In this document: one piece after another, positions 14,690-23,842 of the stretch
How positions within the stretch are numbered: the stretch's first letter is position 1
How the letters are laid out: the number at the start of each line of letters is the position of its first letter
Assembly: GCA_964551305.1 (NCBI GenBank)
Contig: CAZKBT010000044.1
Coordinates: forward strand, 1-24,438
From: JBAZDC01 sp041654595
GTDB taxonomy: Bacteria; Pseudomonadota; Gammaproteobacteria; Burkholderiales; Burkholderiaceae_B
DNA: 24,438 bases
Reading direction: 5' to 3'
Made by a program: the position numbers and the translations under genes
Notes under the pieces: generated by a model
Databases searched by the model: none
The model's input: the letters and a program-made list of their open reading frames with translations, nothing else
Told to the model about the DNA's origin: nothing

Positions 14690-15720
14690 CGGGATTGCTG
14701 CACGGCGTCATGCGCTCGTTCAGGGCGCGTCGCCAGGGGATGGGAAGCCTGCTCATGTCTTCCGCGCTGGCAGTCGGACTGGCGGGACCTGTTTTCGGCC
14801 AGCAGCAAGAGGATTATCAGGATTCGGGGATGGCGCTGCTGCGCAGCATGAGGGACGCGGCGCGCAATCTGGACTACGTGGGCGTCTATACCTATCAGCA
14901 GGGCGCGGTCATGCAGTCCTCGCGCATCGTCCACATCATCGACGGCACGGGCGAGCGCGAGCGGATCGAATCCCTGGACGGCCTGGCCCGGGAATTCATA
15001 CGGCATAACGAAACGACCCATCGCCTGATCCCCGAAAAGAAAACCATCATCGTCGAGCAGCGCAGGGGCGACCGGTTCCCGGCTTTCTTGCTGGGCGAAG
15101 CGGACCAGATCCCCCAGCACTACGCCATACGGATCGGAAAGTATCCCGACCGGGTGGCGGGCAGGCCGTGTACGGTGCTCGAACTGGTGCCGAAGGATGT
15201 GTACCGCTATGGCTACCGGATCTGCGTCGACCTCGAGCATGCCGTGCTGCTCAAGGCCCAGACCTTGAATCGCAGGCAGGTGATCAATCAGATCGCCTTC
15301 GCGATGCTGGACGTGGGCGCCAAGGTGGCGCCCGAACAGCTTAATTCGAACTGGAACACGTCGGGCTGGAAAAAGCAGGACGCCTTGCTGTCCGAAGTCG
15401 ACCTGGCCAGCGAAGGCTGGCGCATCAGCTTTCCGCCCGGCTTTCACCCCTTGACACAGGTGACCCGGTCCATGAGCGCCGGCAAGGAGGTCGACCAGCT
15501 GGTCCTGTCGGACGGCCTGGCGGCGATTTCCATTTTCATCGAATCCTTCGATCCGAATCGCGACAATCCTTTTTCCAAGGAAGTCATGCACAAAGGAGCG
15601 ATGAGCATCGTGCGCAAGCGCATCGGCGATCACTGGTTCACCGCTCTCGGGGAAGTGCCCGCCGATACCTTGCGGGAAATCGCAGAGCGCACGCAGTACG
15701 TGCCGTCCAGCGTAAACTGA
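14686..15720 (+). CDS. rseB: Sigma-E regulatory protein RseB/MucB
   Basis: This 344-residue periplasmic protein binds the RseA tail and protects it from cleavage. A signal peptide precedes GPVFGQ, with cleavage likely around residue 38. The mature part has the MucB/RseB layout: LRSMRDAARNLDYVGVYTYQQG at the start, the large domain, and a small C-terminal domain ending near YVPSS. The GTG start overlaps the rseA stop and has AGGAGGGG just upstream; ATG 14710 is a less likely alternative. In E. coli RseB senses mislocalised lipoproteins and lipopolysaccharide; the same is assumed here. Confidence 0.92.
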   Translation: MTGLLHGVMRSFRARRQGMGSLLMSSALAVGLAGPVFGQQQEDYQDSGMALLRSMRDAARNLDYVGVYTYQQGAVMQSSRIVHIIDGTGERERIESLDGLAREFIRHNETTHRLIPEKKTIIVEQRRGDRFPAFLLGEADQIPQHYAIRIGKYPDRVAGRPCTVLELVPKDVYRYGYRICVDLEHAVLLKAQTLNRRQVINQIAFAMLDVGAKVAPEQLNSNWNTSGWKKQDALLSEVDLASEGWRISFPPGFHPLTQVTRSMSAGKEVDQLVLSDGLAAISIFIESFDPNRDNPFSKEVMHKGAMSIVRKRIGDHWFTALGEVPADTLREIAERTQYVPSSVN

Positions 15721-15746
15721 TTACTTCAACATTTAAGAGGACTCTC

Positions 15747-17231
15747 ATGATGCATCACATGAAAGCAAGTCGGCGCGGAATCAAGCGCTGGGCGGTCGAC
15801 GCATCGGCGGGCCTGTTGATTGCCTTGGCTGCAACAGGCGGCGCGGTCGCGCAAACCGCCGAACCGATCGGCGCACTGCCTGATTTCACCGCCATCGTTG
15901 AAAAAACGGAAGGTTCCGTCGTCAACATCCGGACCACCGAGACCGTGCGGGTGCGCACGCCGGGCGGCGGCATGAACGATCCCTACGAAATGTTTCGCTG
16001 GTTCTTCGGTCCGGACTTCGCGCCTCCCGGCATGCCCGCTCCGGGCCCGCGCGGCCCGCGACAGGCGCCCGCTCCCGAAGAGCGCACCGTGCCGCGCGGC
16101 GTCGGTTCAGGCTTCATCATCTCCGGCGACGGCTACATCCTGACGAACAATCACGTGGTCGCGCGCGCCAACGGCATTTTCGTCACGCTGACCTCGGGCA
16201 AGGAATACAAGGCCAAGGTCATCGGCACGGATCCGCGCACCGACGTGGCCTTGATCAAGATCGATGCCGAAGGCCTGACGCCGCTGCCCATCGGCGATTC
16301 GACCAAGCTGAAGAAAGGGCAATGGGTGCTGGCGATCGGTTCGCCGTTCGGCCTGGATTCCACGGTGACCTCGGGCATCGTCAGCGCGATCAACCGCGAC
16401 ACCGGCGATTACCTGCCGTTCATCCAGACGGACGTGGCGGTCAATCCCGGCAACTCGGGCGGTCCGTTGATCGATCTGGAGGGCCGCGTGGTGGGAGTGA
16501 ATTCGCAGATCGTGTCCCAAAGCGGCGGCTTCATGGGCATTTCACTGGCCATTCCCATCGATGAAGTGATGCGGGTGGTCGAGCAGCTCAAGGAGCACGG
16601 CAAGGTCACGCGCGGACGCATCGGCGTGCAGATCGGGCCCGTTTCCGAGGACGTCGCCAAGGCGATAGGCCTGGACAAGGCCGAAGGCGCCATGGTCAGC
16701 AACGTCGAGCCGGACGGACCGGCGCAGCAGGCCGGTGTGCGGCCGGGCGACGTCATCCTCAAATTCGACGGCCATCCGGTCAAGAGCGTATCCGATCTGC
16801 CTCGCCTGGTAGGCGAAACCAAGCCGGGCACGCGCTCCGTGCTGGAGGTCTGGCGTCGCGGCAAGACCGTCACCTTGCGCGTCAAGGTGGGCGAGATGCC
16901 GTCGGCTCCCGGCGAAGTCGCAAAGGCGGGGCAGGATGATCCGTCGGCCGCGTCCGCCGATCGCCTGGGCCTGAAGGTCAGGACCTTGAGCCGCGCCGAA
17001 CGCGCCGAGCTGAATGTCCCGAGCGGCGTCCAGGTGACCCAGGCCGACGAGCCGGCCGCTTCCGCGGGCATCGCCGTCGACGACGTCATCCTGGCCATCA
17101 ACGACCAGGACGTGACCGATGCCGAGCAATACGCCAAGATCGTATCGGGCTTGAGCAAGTCGCGCGCGGCCGCCGTCTTGGTCCAGCGAGGCGATCAATC
17201 CCAGTGGCTGACCATCACGCCGGCGAAATAG
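15747..17231 (+). CDS. mucD: Periplasmic serine protease MucD/DegP (Do family)
   Basis: This HtrA-type protease and chaperone has 494 residues, with a signal peptide ending at AVAQ (about residue 36). The catalytic triad is His136 (ILTNNHVV), Asp166 (PRTDVALIK) and Ser237 (NPGNSGGPL). Two PDZ domains follow, at about 285-385 and 395-490. The long Pro/Gly loop at 92-115 lies in the region of the LA loop. GAGG six bases before the ATG sets the start. Downstream of rseAB, as in Pseudomonas algU-mucABCD-type clusters, it is the quality-control effector of the sigma-E regulon. A strong terminator follows. Confidence 0.94.
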   Translation: MMHHMKASRRGIKRWAVDASAGLLIALAATGGAVAQTAEPIGALPDFTAIVEKTEGSVVNIRTTETVRVRTPGGGMNDPYEMFRWFFGPDFAPPGMPAPGPRGPRQAPAPEERTVPRGVGSGFIISGDGYILTNNHVVARANGIFVTLTSGKEYKAKVIGTDPRTDVALIKIDAEGLTPLPIGDSTKLKKGQWVLAIGSPFGLDSTVTSGIVSAINRDTGDYLPFIQTDVAVNPGNSGGPLIDLEGRVVGVNSQIVSQSGGFMGISLAIPIDEVMRVVEQLKEHGKVTRGRIGVQIGPVSEDVAKAIGLDKAEGAMVSNVEPDGPAQQAGVRPGDVILKFDGHPVKSVSDLPRLVGETKPGTRSVLEVWRRGKTVTLRVKVGEMPSAPGEVAKAGQDDPSAASADRLGLKVRTLSRAERAELNVPSGVQVTQADEPAASAGIAVDDVILAINDQDVTDAEQYAKIVSGLSKSRAAAVLVQRGDQSQWLTITPAK

Positions 17232-17263
17232 TCCGCGTAAAACGGCTAAAATAGCGCGAGCAG

Positions 17264-17293
17264 AAAGGGGGCGTCCTGGACGTCCCCTTTTTT
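17264..17293 (+). terminator. Strong intrinsic terminator after mucD
   Basis: Bases 17264-17274 pair with 17280-17290 in an 11-pair stem containing one G-U, closed by a five-base loop. TTTTTT (17288-17293) lies at the 3' side. It should end the rpoE-rseA-rseB-mucD transcript and separate it from lepA. Confidence 0.85.
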
Positions 17294-17348
17294 CCGTCAT
17301 TCCCCACCATCGGCTCACGTTGACGACTGGGCTTTTTTCTCTGGTTTT

Positions 17349-19142
17349 ATGGATCACATCCGCAACTTTTCCATTATTGCTCACATCGATCATGGCAAAT
17401 CCACGCTTGCCGACCGACTGATACATCGCTGCGGCGGCCTGGCGGATCGTGAAATGTCGTCCCAAGTGCTGGATTCGATGGATATCGAGAAGGAACGCGG
17501 CATTACCATCAAAGCCCAGACGGCGGCCTTGCGCTATCATGCCAAGGACGGTCGGGTTTATTCGCTGAATTTGATCGACACCCCCGGCCACGTCGATTTT
17601 TCGTATGAAGTCAGCCGGTCGTTGTCGGCATGCGAAGGCGCATTGCTGGTGGTCGATGCCTCCCAAGGGGTCGAAGCGCAGACGGTGGCCAATTGCTACA
17701 CCGCGATCGAACTGGGCGTCGAAGTCCTGCCTGTATTGAACAAAATGGATTTGCCGTCGGCGGAGCCGGAGAACGCCCGGCAGGAAATCGAGGACGTCAT
17801 CGGCATCGACGCGTCCGACGCCATCCTGGCCAGCGCCAAGACGGGCGTGGGCATCGACGAGATCCTGGAAATGATCGTGGCCAAGGTGCCCGCGCCCGCG
17901 GGCGACCCGGCCGAGCCGCTGCAGGCCTTGATCATCGATTCGTGGTTCGACAACTATGTGGGCGTGGTCATGCTCGTGCGCATCGTTAACGGCGAGCTCA
18001 AGCCCAAGGACAAAATCCAGCTGATGGCGACCGGTTACGCACATTTATGCGAACATATCGGCGTGTTCACGCCTAAATCGGAACCTCGAACCCTATTGTC
18101 GGCGGGCGAGGTCGGTTTCGTGATCGCCGGCATCAAGGAGTTGGAACACGCCAAGGTCGGCGACACGATTACGCTGGCGAGCCGACCGGCCTCCGCGCCC
18201 TTGCCGGGTTTCAAAGAGGTAAAGCCACAGGTATTCGCCGGACTGTATCCCGTTGAAAGCAGCGAATACGACCAGCTGCGCGATTCGCTGGAGAAACTGA
18301 AGCTCAACGATTCGTCGCTGATGTTCGAGCCCGAGGTCTCGCAGGCGCTGGGCTTCGGCTTCCGATGCGGCTTCCTGGGGCTTTTGCACATGGAAATCGT
18401 GCAGGAGCGCCTGGAGCGTGAATTCGACATGGACATCATTACCACGGCGCCGTCCGTGGTCTATGAAGTGTTGCACCGCGATGGTTCCGTGTTGATGATC
18501 GACAGCCCGTCCCGGATGCCGGAGCTTGGCAGCATCGTGGAAATCCGCGAGCCCATCGTGACGATCACGCTGTTCATGCCCCAGGAATACGTGGGGCCGG
18601 TGATGTCGCTGTGCATGGCCAAGCGGGGCGTGCAACTGAATATGACTTATCATGGTCGCCAGGTGCATTTGACCTACGAGATGCCGCTGGCCGAGATCGT
18701 GCTGGATTTCTTCGATAAGCTTAAATCTGTATCCCGTGGCTATGCGTCCATGGATTATGATTTCAAGGAATATCGCGTCGCGGACGTCGTGCGCGTCGAT
18801 TTGCTGATCAACGGCGATCGCGTGGATGCCCTGTCCATGATGTTGCATCGGTCGAACGCGCGCTACCGTGGAAGGGAAGTGGTGACGAAGATGCGCGGGC
18901 TGATTCCGCGCCAGATGTTCGACATCGCCATCCAGGCCGCCATCGGCGCCGAAGTCGTGGCCCGGGAAAACGTCAAGGCCTTGCGCAAGAACGTTCTGGC
19001 AAAATGTTACGGCGGGGACATAACGCGGAAGAAGAAACTGATAGAAAAGCAGAAGGCAGGCAAAAAGCGCATGAAGCAGGTCGGCAATGTGGAAATACCG
19101 CAAGAGGCGTTCCTGGCGATCTTGCAAGTCGACGAGAAATAA
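17349..19142 (+). CDS. lepA: Elongation factor 4 (LepA)
   Basis: This 597-residue translational GTPase acts on stalled or initiating ribosomes. The G1 loop AHIDHGKST is at 11-19, DTPGH at 77-81 and NKMD at 131-134. EF-G-like domains follow, and the LepA-specific C-terminal domain ends with CYGGDITRKKKL...KRMKQVG. There is no clear Shine-Dalgarno before the ATG, and TTGACG at 17320 lacks a proper -10, so its promoter is not resolved. lepB follows 23 bases after the stop, the widespread lepA-lepB-rnc-era order. Confidence 0.97.
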   Translation: MDHIRNFSIIAHIDHGKSTLADRLIHRCGGLADREMSSQVLDSMDIEKERGITIKAQTAALRYHAKDGRVYSLNLIDTPGHVDFSYEVSRSLSACEGALLVVDASQGVEAQTVANCYTAIELGVEVLPVLNKMDLPSAEPENARQEIEDVIGIDASDAILASAKTGVGIDEILEMIVAKVPAPAGDPAEPLQALIIDSWFDNYVGVVMLVRIVNGELKPKDKIQLMATGYAHLCEHIGVFTPKSEPRTLLSAGEVGFVIAGIKELEHAKVGDTITLASRPASAPLPGFKEVKPQVFAGLYPVESSEYDQLRDSLEKLKLNDSSLMFEPEVSQALGFGFRCGFLGLLHMEIVQERLEREFDMDIITTAPSVVYEVLHRDGSVLMIDSPSRMPELGSIVEIREPIVTITLFMPQEYVGPVMSLCMAKRGVQLNMTYHGRQVHLTYEMPLAEIVLDFFDKLKSVSRGYASMDYDFKEYRVADVVRVDLLINGDRVDALSMMLHRSNARYRGREVVTKMRGLIPRQMFDIAIQAAIGAEVVARENVKALRKNVLAKCYGGDITRKKKLIEKQKAGKKRMKQVGNVEIPQEAFLAILQVDEK

Positions 19143-19165
19143 ATCATAACCAAGGTATGTTCGGC

Positions 19166-20044
19166 ATGAGTTGGGACTTCGCTCTGATTTTGTTCGTATT
19201 GCTGCTGCTGACCGGCGTGGTCTGGAGCGCGGATTTCTTCCATTTTCGGGCCAAGCGGCGCGAACGGGCGACCCATGCCATGGCGGTCGCGTCTTCCGGA
19301 CTGAGCGGCGAGGCGGCCGCGCAGGCTGGGCGCGAAGCATACGATGCGGCCAACAAGGCGCCTTGGTGGATCGAATACGGCGTCAGCTTCTTTCCCGTCA
19401 TCCTGTTCGTGTTCGTGCTGCGTTCCTTCATCGTCGAGCCTTTCCGGATACCGTCCGGGTCCATGCTGCCGACCTTGCAAAACGGCGATCTTATCCTGGT
19501 GAACAAGTTCCAGTACGGCGTGCGTTTGCCCGTCGTCGACAAGAAAATCGTGGAGCTGGGCTCGCCGCGCCGCGGAGACGTGGTGGTGTTTCGTTATCCC
19601 GTCGATCCCGGTATCGACTACATCAAGCGCGTGGTCGGGTTGCCGGGCGACGTGGTGCAGTACCAAAACAAGGTGCTGACCGTCAACGGCGAGCAAGTTC
19701 ACACCGAGCGGACGGGCGATTACTTCGAGCCCGATCGCGGCGGGTATGTGGCGCGCTCCACCGAGAAACTGGGCGACGTCGAGCACAGCATCCTGCTCAA
19801 TCCGCGCGCCGCGCAGAATTTCATGGCGATTTCGGCCTATCCCCATCAGGACCAATGCAAGTATCTGTCCAGCGGCGTGCGCTGCACCGTTCCCGAAGGG
19901 CATTACTTCATGATGGGCGATAACCGCGACAACAGCCTGGACAGCCGTTATTGGGGTTTCGTGCCGGACGACTACATCGTTGGCCGGGCTTTCTTCATCT
20001 GGATGAACTTCAGCGAGTTCAGCCGCATAGGCCGGTTCAACTGA
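19166..20044 (+). CDS. lepB: Signal peptidase I
   Basis: LepB removes signal peptides from exported preproteins on the outer face of the inner membrane. The 292-residue product has two N-terminal membrane segments (about 3-22 and 72-88), the nucleophile Ser99 in RIPSGSMLPTL, the general base Lys154 in DYIKRVVGLPGD, and the MMGDNRDNSLDSRYWG block near the end. ATG 19166 was preferred because AAGG lies ten bases upstream and MSWDFALIL looks like a native start. ATG 19157, three codons earlier, has that box only one base away. The stop shares its last base with the rnc ATG. Confidence 0.95.
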   Translation: MSWDFALILFVLLLLTGVVWSADFFHFRAKRRERATHAMAVASSGLSGEAAAQAGREAYDAANKAPWWIEYGVSFFPVILFVFVLRSFIVEPFRIPSGSMLPTLQNGDLILVNKFQYGVRLPVVDKKIVELGSPRRGDVVVFRYPVDPGIDYIKRVVGLPGDVVQYQNKVLTVNGEQVHTERTGDYFEPDRGGYVARSTEKLGDVEHSILLNPRAAQNFMAISAYPHQDQCKYLSSGVRCTVPEGHYFMMGDNRDNSLDSRYWGFVPDDYIVGRAFFIWMNFSEFSRIGRFN

Positions 20045-20805
20045 TGGGCGGGCTTGCTTCCCTGGAAAAAAGCCTGGATTACGTATTTCGTAATCGCGCG
20101 CTGCTGCAGCAGGCCTTGACGCATCGCAGCCATAGCGTCCAGCACAACGAGCGCCTGGAATTCCTGGGTGATTCCGTGCTGAATTTCGTCGTCGCCGCCT
20201 TGTTGTTCGAGCGCTTTTCGCACGTCGACGAAGGCGATTTGTCCCGCGTGAGGGCCAGCCTGGTCAAGCAGGCGGCATTGGCCGATATCGCGACCGCCCT
20301 GGGGCTGTCCCAGTATCTGCGATTGGGCGAAGGCGAGCTGAAAAGCGGCGGATTCCGTCGGCCTTCGATTCTGGCCGATGCGCTCGAAGCCGTCTTCGCG
20401 GCCGTGTTCCTGGACGGCGGTTTCGGGGCCGCGCAGCACGTGATCGCGCGTCAGTACGATGCTATCTTGAAAAGCGTCGACCCGCAAACACTGGGCAAGG
20501 ATCCCAAGACCCTGCTCCAAGAGCTGCTGCAAGCGCGTAAGCTGGATCTGCCCGCGTATGAGGTCGTCGCCACCCATGGCGCGGCCCATAGCCAGATGTT
20601 CGAAGTCCAGTGCCTGATTCCGGCGATGGATGTCAAGGTCAGCGCGGCCGGGGCCAGCCGAAGGGCGGCCGAGCAGTCGGCCGCTCAGCTGGCGCTGGCG
20701 GCCATCGCGGCGCGCCTGCCGGCGAAATCCGCGCGCAAGACCCGCAGCCGCAAGTCCGCGCAATTGTCATTGCCCGTTGCCGTATCCCAGGAGAACAGCA
20801 AATGA
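20044..20805 (+). CDS. rnc: Ribonuclease III
   Basis: RNase III cuts double-stranded RNA and processes rRNA precursors. The 253-residue product has the signature ERLEFLGDS (36-44), with Glu39 and Asp43, and Asp112/Glu115 in DALEAVFAAVFLDGG as metal ligands. A dsRNA-binding domain spans about 153-225. A basic tail follows after residue 228 (KSARKTRSRKS), longer than in E. coli RNase III (226 residues). The start overlaps the lepB stop as TGATG, and the stop overlaps the era start as ATGA. Confidence 0.96.
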   Translation: MGGLASLEKSLDYVFRNRALLQQALTHRSHSVQHNERLEFLGDSVLNFVVAALLFERFSHVDEGDLSRVRASLVKQAALADIATALGLSQYLRLGEGELKSGGFRRPSILADALEAVFAAVFLDGGFGAAQHVIARQYDAILKSVDPQTLGKDPKTLLQELLQARKLDLPAYEVVATHGAAHSQMFEVQCLIPAMDVKVSAAGASRRAAEQSAAQLALAAIAARLPAKSARKTRSRKSAQLSLPVAVSQENSK

Positions 20806-21689
20806 CGGTTCCTTTTCGTTGCGGTTTCGTGGCCATCGTCGGCCGTCCCAATGTCGGCAAATCGACCTTGTCCAACGCCTTGATCGGCTCCAAAGTGTCC
20901 ATCGTGTCGCGCAAGGCCCAGACGACGCGCCACCGCATCCATGGCGTGCTGACGCGCGAGAACGAGCAGTTCGTGTTCGTGGATACGCCGGGATTCCAAA
21001 CCCGTCATGGCGGCGCGATGAACAGGATGATGAACAGGGTGGTGACGCAGGCCTTGGCCGACGTGGACGTGGTCGTGCACGTGGTGGAGGCCGGCAAGTG
21101 GAACGAGGGCGATGCGCAGCTGCTGCCCTTGCTGCCCAAGGACGGCCGCGCCATCCTGGCGGTCAATAAAGTGGACGCGCTGGCGAACAAGAACGCTATG
21201 TTCGAGTACGTCGGCAAGATCATGGCGCAGTATCCCTATTCGGCCGTGGTGCCGGTCAGCGCCCTGCGCGATGTGCAGCTGGATACCTTGCTGGCCGAGA
21301 TCGCGCGGCGCCTCCCCGAGGGCGAACCCATGTTCGAGGCTGATACCCTGACCGACAGGCCCATGCGCTTCATCGCCGCGGAACTGATACGCGAGAAGAT
21401 TTTCCGGCTGGTGGGCGATGAGCTGCCTTACGCTTGCACCGTCGTGATCGAGCAGTGGGACGAGAACGAGCAGGGCGCACGCATCGCCGCGTGCGTCGTG
21501 GTGGAGCGCGAAAGCCATCGCCCCATTTTGCTGGGCGCCAAGGGCGCCCACATGAAGCGCATCGCCACCGAAGCGCGTCAGGATATGGAAAAAATGCTGG
21601 AAAAGCCCGTTTTCCTGGACGTCTACATCAAGGTGCGCAAGGGCTGGTCCGATCGCGAAAGCGCCTTGCGCGATCTGGGATATGAGTAA
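20802..21689 (+). CDS. era: GTPase Era
   Basis: Era is an essential GTPase that binds the 3' end of 16S rRNA during 30S assembly. The 295-residue product has GRPNVGKS (14-21), DTPG (61-64), NKVD (122-125) and the C-terminal KH domain with its GxxG loop GAKG at 245-248. AGGAG before the ATG supports the start, which lies inside the rnc stop. The rnc-era pair is nearly universal in proteobacteria and links rRNA cleavage with assembly. Confidence 0.97.
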   Translation: MTVPFRCGFVAIVGRPNVGKSTLSNALIGSKVSIVSRKAQTTRHRIHGVLTRENEQFVFVDTPGFQTRHGGAMNRMMNRVVTQALADVDVVVHVVEAGKWNEGDAQLLPLLPKDGRAILAVNKVDALANKNAMFEYVGKIMAQYPYSAVVPVSALRDVQLDTLLAEIARRLPEGEPMFEADTLTDRPMRFIAAELIREKIFRLVGDELPYACTVVIEQWDENEQGARIAACVVVERESHRPILLGAKGAHMKRIATEARQDMEKMLEKPVFLDVYIKVRKGWSDRESALRDLGYE

Positions 21690-22272
21690 ACGGGGACTGC
21701 GCGTTCAGGAGGCGGCCGGATATCTACTGCATTGCGCCGCTTGGCGGGAAACCTCGCTGGTCGTCCAGGTGTTTACGCGCGCCCATGGCAATGTGGCGCT
21801 GGTGGCGAAAGGGGCCAAGCGTCCCTATTCGGTTCTCAGGCCGGTGTTGTCCGCTTTCCAGCCGCTGGCCTTGAGCTGGAGCGGCTCGGGCGAAGTCAAG
21901 ACCTTGACCCGCGCGGAATGCGCCGGCATACGCGCGCTGTCCGGCCGCGCGCTCATGTCGGCCTGGTATATGAATGAGCTGTTGTTGCGCCTGCTGCCCC
22001 GCGAAGATCCGCATCCGGCTTTGTACGATGCCTATGACGGGGCTCTGCAGCGCCTGGCGACGGGCTCGTCCGCAGCGGGGGCCTTGCGCCGTTTCGAATG
22101 GACCTTGCTGCATGAGACGGGATACGGATCGGACGAAGCGCCGCCGGATTTCGACGACGCCTCGATCGAACCCGCCTTGCGCCTGTCTTTGCGGGAAAAA
22201 CTGAACGAGCTGCTCGAGCGGCCCTTGCAAACCCGCAAGGTCCTGATGGCGTTGCAGCGCCATGTGGGTTGA
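21682..22272 (+). CDS. recO: DNA repair protein RecO (short form)
   Basis: RecO loads RecA on SSB-coated single-stranded DNA in the RecFOR pathway. The N-terminal OB-fold is recognisable (VQEAAGYLLHCAAWRETSLV, then FTRAHGNVALVAKGAKRP), followed by the helical domain (SAWYMNELLLRLLPRED) and FEWTLLHETGYG. The product is only 196 residues, against 242 in E. coli. The missing part lies between GYGSD and the final helices, where other RecO proteins have the CxxTG-like and SxxG segment. The start overlaps the end of era by eight bases. I see no frameshift, so the short form seems genuine. Confidence 0.88.
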   Translation: MSKRGLRVQEAAGYLLHCAAWRETSLVVQVFTRAHGNVALVAKGAKRPYSVLRPVLSAFQPLALSWSGSGEVKTLTRAECAGIRALSGRALMSAWYMNELLLRLLPREDPHPALYDAYDGALQRLATGSSAAGALRRFEWTLLHETGYGSDEAPPDFDDASIEPALRLSLREKLNELLERPLQTRKVLMALQRHVG

Positions 22273-22278
22273 AGCGGC

Positions 22279-22899
22279 ATGGCCGAAGTCATCGTCATCG
22301 ACACCTGCATATTGATTTCGAACCCTTTGCGCACGATGCTGCTGGACCTGGGACAGCGCGGCATGCTGGCGCCCGCCTGGAGCGCGGTGATAGGCGACGA
22401 GTGGCGCCGCAACGCCGGCAGGCTCTGGAGCATAGGCTCCGAGGACATGCAGGCGCACTGGTCCATGTTGCAGGACCAGTTTCCCGAGGCGGACCAGGGC
22501 GACGTCAACGCATGGAAGGCGGGACTGGCGCATTGCGATCCCAAGGACTGGCACGTGGTCGCCGCCGCGCGCGCGGCGGTGCATGGCGCGGCGCGAGCCG
22601 CCGTTTTGGCTCAGGGCGGGGATGACGCCGCGTCCGCGCCGACAGAGGTCACCATCGTGACGCGCAATTTGAAGGATTTCAATCGACGCGAATTGCGTCG
22701 ATGGGGAATAGGGCTGTCCGACCCCGATAGCCTGCTTGTCCGGTATTGGCAGCGGGATCGTGAGGTGATGAATGCGCTCTTGCGCTCGTTGCCGGAAAGA
22801 GTGCGCGGGCCGGACAAGCCGCTGCTGGCGCTGGAGGACCTGCTCAAGCGCGAAAGGTTGTTCCGGTTGAATCGCCTTTATATGAGCCAGTGTCCATGA
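22279..22899 (+). CDS. PIN-domain protein, no antitoxin partner
   Basis: This 206-residue protein has PIN-type nuclease features: VIDTCIL with Asp8, Glu41 in IGDEW, Asp87/Asp90 in HCDPKDWHVVAAA, and Asp133 in TIVTRNLKDF. These acidic residues fit a metal-dependent RNase of the VapC/PIN superfamily. Compared with a classical VapC (about 130 residues) it carries a C-terminal extension of about 65 residues. No small antitoxin gene lies beside it: recO is seven bases upstream and rarD overlaps its stop (ATGA). A housekeeping RNA-processing role or an orphan toxin are both possible. Confidence 0.75.
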   Translation: MAEVIVIDTCILISNPLRTMLLDLGQRGMLAPAWSAVIGDEWRRNAGRLWSIGSEDMQAHWSMLQDQFPEADQGDVNAWKAGLAHCDPKDWHVVAAARAAVHGAARAAVLAQGGDDAASAPTEVTIVTRNLKDFNRRELRRWGIGLSDPDSLLVRYWQRDREVMNALLRSLPERVRGPDKPLLALEDLLKRERLFRLNRLYMSQCP

Positions 22900-23792
22900 A
22901 GCTGGGAATCGTCCTGTCCGTGCTCGCGTCGCTGCTGTTCGCCGTCCTTTATTATTTCGTGACGTATCTGGAGCCGTTGTCGGGCGAATCGGTGTTCGCC
23001 TGGCGCGTCTTGCTGGGCTTGCCCGCGCTCATGCTGCTCAATGCCCGCAATCGGGGCTGGTCGGATATCGAGCGGACGGCGGGCCGGATGAGGCGCGAGC
23101 CCACGCTGTTGCTGCTGATGGCGCTGGCCGCCGCGCTGATAGGCGTGCAGCTTTGGCTGTTCGTGTGGGCGCCGCTGCATCAGCGCGCGCTGGACGTGAC
23201 CCTGGGGTATTTTCTGCTGCCCATATTCATGGTGGCGGTGGGGCGTTTTTTCTATGGCGAGCGTTTGAGCCGCCTGCAAAGTGTCGCCGTCGTGATCGCG
23301 TCGATCGGGGTGGCCAATGAAATCTGGCGTCTTCAGGCTTTGTCCTGGGTGACGGCGATCGTCGTCATTGGCTATCCGCCTTATTTCATGTTGCGCAGGG
23401 CGTTGCGCATGCGGTCGTTGACCACGCTGTGGTTCGATCTGCTATTTCTTGTTCCACCGGCGCTGTTTATTCTGGCCAGCCAATCGGAAAGCGTTTGGTC
23501 TCAGTTTGCGGGCAGGCCGGCTTTGTTCGCCCTGGTGCCGATGCTGGGCGTGCTCAGCTCCCTGGCGCTGGTTTGCTATCTGTCGGCCGCCAAGCTGCTG
23601 CCGCTGGCCCTGTTCGGCCTGCTCGGATATGTCGAGCCCATCCTGCTGTTCATCGTGGCTTTTTTATTCCTGGGTGAGCCGGTCTCTTCCCAGGCCTGGT
23701 ATACCTATGTGCCCATTTGGATAGCCATGGCTTTCCTCGCCGCGGACGGCGTCCGGTCCTGGCATGGCCAGAGACAGCGGGTCCGGGCTTGA
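22896..23792 (+). CDS. rarD: EamA/RarD-family permease
   Basis: This 298-residue integral membrane protein has about ten hydrophobic helices and the RarD signature features of the drug/metabolite transporter superfamily: FAVLYYFVTYLEPLSGESVFAWRV-type start, WLFVWAP, LGYFLLPIFMV and GLLGYVEPILLFIVAFLFLGE. E. coli RarD was named for chloramphenicol sensitivity, but the substrate is unknown. The ATG at 22896 overlaps the stop of the PIN gene; a GTG two codons earlier is an alternative. No terminator with a U-run was found after it. Confidence 0.85.
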   Translation: MKLGIVLSVLASLLFAVLYYFVTYLEPLSGESVFAWRVLLGLPALMLLNARNRGWSDIERTAGRMRREPTLLLLMALAAALIGVQLWLFVWAPLHQRALDVTLGYFLLPIFMVAVGRFFYGERLSRLQSVAVVIASIGVANEIWRLQALSWVTAIVVIGYPPYFMLRRALRMRSLTTLWFDLLFLVPPALFILASQSESVWSQFAGRPALFALVPMLGVLSSLALVCYLSAAKLLPLALFGLLGYVEPILLFIVAFLFLGEPVSSQAWYTYVPIWIAMAFLAADGVRSWHGQRQRVRA

Positions 23793-23842
23793 CGCCTGTC
23801 GCCGGCAGCCTGCTGGAAACATAAAAATTATTCGCGGCCGCC

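Noticed and set aside
23802..23816. Hairpin CCGGCA-GCC-TGCTGG after rarD as a terminator
   Set aside because: The stem is short with a three-base loop, and it is followed by A-rich sequence rather than a U-run on either strand.
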